Below are positions 61,266 to 64,000 of a stretch of DNA of 64,000 nucleotides, piece after piece. The notes under the pieces were generated by a model, which saw only the letters and a list, made by a program, of their open reading frames with translations, searched no databases and was not told the origin of the DNA. Origin of the DNA: Trogon surrucura (lineage: Eukaryota; Chordata; Aves; Trogoniformes; Trogonidae); the NCBI GenBank assembly GCA_020746105.1, contig CM036617.1, positions 145,406,491 to 145,470,490 of the forward strand. Reading direction: 5' to 3'. A program made the translations under genes and the position numbers. The number at the start of each line of letters is the position of its first letter. The stretch's first letter is position 1.

Positions 61266-62985
61266 CTGTAAGGAGTAGGGAAATGCTGACATTTGTGGTT
61301 GTGCAGGCCATTAAGTGGAGGTAGAAAAAAGGATTACACAGAAGACTGAATCTGTATAAAAAGGGGCATGTGTTTCCAGAGCTGCTAGTTCAGCTTTTTT
61401 TTTTCTTTCTTTTTTTTTTTTTTCAAGAAACAACAGTCAAGATGATGACTTATCATTTCCTGCTGATGTCAAGCAGTAACTAAAAGCTGCCTCCCTAATC
61501 TTTGCTTGAACATCTTGGGTCCTTTGTGGCTGGACCAGGAGGCCTACAGACAGACAGACTGAAACGGGTAAGACTTGTGTTACTCTGCATCGCAAACATC
61601 CCATTTGTTGTTGTTAAGCCATCTCAGGAGGTCTCATAAGGGCTTTGGGAGCATTAGAGACGTCAGCACTCCTTGAAGCTGGGGAGACCCCAAAAGGAGA
61701 ACTGCCATGCAGAGAAATGTTTCTGCAGCAAGGTAATTCCTGGAGGCATTCCTGACTTGTGAATGTTTATGCCAGGATATTGTGTGATGCTTGTAATAGC
61801 ACAGGAATTGACCTGATGGATGGAGATATCCCTTTCTAGATGCACATTGCCAAAACAGAACAAAAAAAGACACTAAAATAACATGGTGTGATTTAGATAT
61901 ACATGGATTCTTTCTGAACACATTTTAAAATTTGTTTTAGCTGGTTGTTTTGTAGTGCTAGTTTTATGGAACATATTTGGAGAACTGGTAGACTGATCTT
62001 CTTTCCATAAATGGTGAGATTTTATCAATCTGAATCATTGATAACTTTCTGTGCCACAGCCTTAGTTTGTGATCACTGGGGCTTTTCAAAAGAACGATTT
62101 GTTTTGTATAAAATCTCACTGATCAAGGAAAAGCTTAGCAGAAGAAAGAGTCTCATTAGGCTAAAATGAGGTAGCATTTGATATGAGACTTGCTCAAGTA
62201 TGGAGAGGTTTTGCAGTAAGAAAAATACTTAGGACCTGATTGGCAAATGAGGTTTATTCATACAGGTAAGATGTTCTATGCTTTAAAGAACCTGACCCCA
62301 TACACCTTGCTGTTCGCTTTATCACAATTTATTCATTCAATGAACTACAGAAAATTTATCAATCATGTTTAACAGTATAGATAAGTAACTTTTCTCAAAA
62401 AGAAATGCTCATAAAAGTTTTTCTTCTCAGGATGTAAACATTTTTCAAGGAGCAGTAAGGACTTTTTTAAACTTTTAAATGCACTAGCCTTATAAATGGA
62501 GACACTCAATTAAAAAAGGGATTACTTCTATTACAGTGTGTATTGGCACATGACCATTTGAATGTGAAGCCCTCAGAAATCAGCAAGTGGTTTAAAAATA
62601 CCACATAACCTTAGTTCCGCTGGATGCTTGCACACCCTTACCTAGTTTAGCAACAAGGTGCCCTGGTACTAGGTGGAGGAGTCACTTACTAAAACCGAAA
62701 TTTCACTTCCCTTCTATATGCAAATAGTCAAGTGCAAAAAGATGTCTCTGTTTACTGGAATCTTCTGTTTGGTGAGTGTGCAGACAGGGAGTGCTTCTGG
62801 CAGGTCATTCACTCTAGCGACTCAGGCTTTAGAGCCGTTGGGCTCTTGTGATCAGTTGGACACCAGGTTCTGTGTGAGCCCAGGGTGCATCCTCACCATC
62901 ACGGCTCCTGCAAGCCACCAGTGTGGCAACTGTAGCAGACGCCTGGTTGGCCCCCGAACAGAGGAAATTCTTGTGCTGCTCCAGC
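61266..62985. other. 5' side of the KLRB1-like gene; start exon not found
   Basis: Should be intron, since the ITIM exon begins behind an acceptor in phase 1. T-rich run at 61397-61424. No minus-strand ATG exon with a tyrosine motif and a phase-1 donor was recognised. Confidence 0.35.
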
Positions 62986-62989
62986 AGCT

Positions 62990-63178
62990 GCTGCTGTGTT
63001 CTCACCTGGAACACTGCGTACAGATGTAGGCCACCCCATTCATGGGGGTGGAGAAGGTCAAGAAGAGGGTGGACCTGGTCAAGACCTGGAGGGACCAAAG
63101 AGTCTAAGGAGTGGAACAAGAAGCTAAGGGAAGAACTAATAGCAGCCTACAACTACTTGTGGACTAGTTTGATGACGT
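62990..63178 (+). repeat. Probable diverged CR1 fragment
   Basis: The sequence ctcacctggaacactgcgta resembles the CR1 'LEYCVQ' region, and farther on REELIAAYNYL (about 63129-63161) resembles the CR1 'RGDLIALYNYL' block. The middle is poorly conserved and no tail repeat is present. Confidence 0.5.
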
Positions 63179-63179
63179 A

Positions 63180-64000
63180 ACTGAACCCTCTTCAGTTTGT
63201 TTTTCTGCTAGAGGAGAGATCTCGTACGTACTCATTTATGAACCATAATCAGGTGACTCTCAAATTATTCTTGAGTAAACCAGGAAGTAAAAACTGTCTG
63301 AGTCTTTCATTAGAAAATGAATTTTCAGGCTGTATTTATCCTTGTTTGTATTTTTGGAACACTTTTCTACTTTTGAACATCTGTTCTGCTGTACGTGCAT
63401 CTCCTAGCCCACCAAAGCATGTGCACAGATAGCACCACCTACTAACTCCTCTTCAACATGTTCTGCTAGAGCATCCAAGAATCACCTCGTCCTTGTAATT
63501 CAGAGCAACTGACTGACAGCTGAAGTCCAGCTGATTGTGTTAAAACTTAGTGTTGTCTTTCCCGCTGGAACAGGATCACAACAAATCCGTTTCAATTGCT
63601 TTTCTGGTTGCAGCCTCCAAAATTTACAGCTGCTGACATTTTTTTTTATTTCTACTTTGTGTTAAACATTCTTTAACACAGTTTGTCCAGTCTGTCAAGT
63701 TTATCCCAACGGTTTTCAATGAGTGAGCTTTCCTTATCATTAGGCTGCAATCTTACACATTCTTTGCAACTGTGCCACCAGTGATTTTTGTATCTTGTTC
63801 TTTATCCTCATTAAATGCATTGAACAGACTTTGAGAGAACAACAGCATTTGAGTGAACTCCCAAGAAACACTGTGCAATTTGACCAAAACAATTCCCTTT
63901 CTCACAGATAAAGAAAAGCTGAAAAAAAAGGAGTGGGCATTGCATCTCTAAAGGGACTTTCATTCTCAAATCCAAGGTTTACATATTTAAAACACCTACT
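63180..64000. other. Right edge, nothing recognised
   Basis: No exon or repeat family could be supported on either strand. Confidence 0.35.

Noticed and set aside
62829..63119. Minus-strand frame considered as start exon of the KLRB1-like gene
   Set aside because: No tyrosine motif or suitable phase-1 donor; it overlaps a probable CR1 fragment.

Overview
The window looks like bird genomic DNA. It carries many CR1 retrotransposon copies, most 5'-truncated and ending in the typical 'attctrtga' tail repeats, plus avian-type endogenous retrovirus LTRs, long introns with GT/AG borders, and no bacterial gene organisation. Almost all long open frames are CR1 reverse-transcriptase relics or chance frames; the real genes are split into short exons that I assembled by hand from splice sites, reading phase and conserved motifs.

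Four host loci are visible. (1) About 8.7-18.9 kb, + strand: a copper monooxygenase-like gene of the DBH/PAM/MOXD family, probably MOXD2. It is a pseudogene here, with two in-frame stops in one exon and reading-frame shifts in at least two others. (2) 22.08-34.99 kb, + strand: a complete eight-exon type II C-type-lectin-like receptor (283 codons) with an ITIM, a second tyrosine motif and a lectin domain that most resembles CLEC5A. (3) 45.67-50.64 kb, + strand: a complete five-exon CLEC2-like (CLEC2D/CD69/Blec type) membrane protein of 185 residues, starting in a CpG island directly behind an LTR. (4) 61.27-56.12 kb, - strand: six exons of an ITIM-bearing NKR-P1/KLRB1-like receptor whose first exon was not found and probably lies beyond the right edge.

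Loci 3 and 4 are convergent neighbours, 5.5 kb apart, and belong to the two families that form receptor-ligand pairs in mammals (NKR-P1 with CLEC2/Clr) and that lie side by side in the chicken MHC (B-NK and B-lec). Loci 1 and 2 together recall the mammalian MOXD2-CLEC5A neighbourhood. The window therefore looks like a small natural-killer-type lectin complex attached to a decaying MOXD2 gene.

The rest is repeats and unassigned DNA: roughly ten CR1 copies (the largest at 2.3-4.0 and 36.4-37.9 kb), a solo LTR inserted into an older CR1 at 6.06-6.49 kb, a degraded antisense endogenous retrovirus at 27.9-31.5 kb inside the large intron of locus 2, and a second solo LTR at 44.55-45.31 kb. No tRNA, rRNA or CRISPR structure was recognised.
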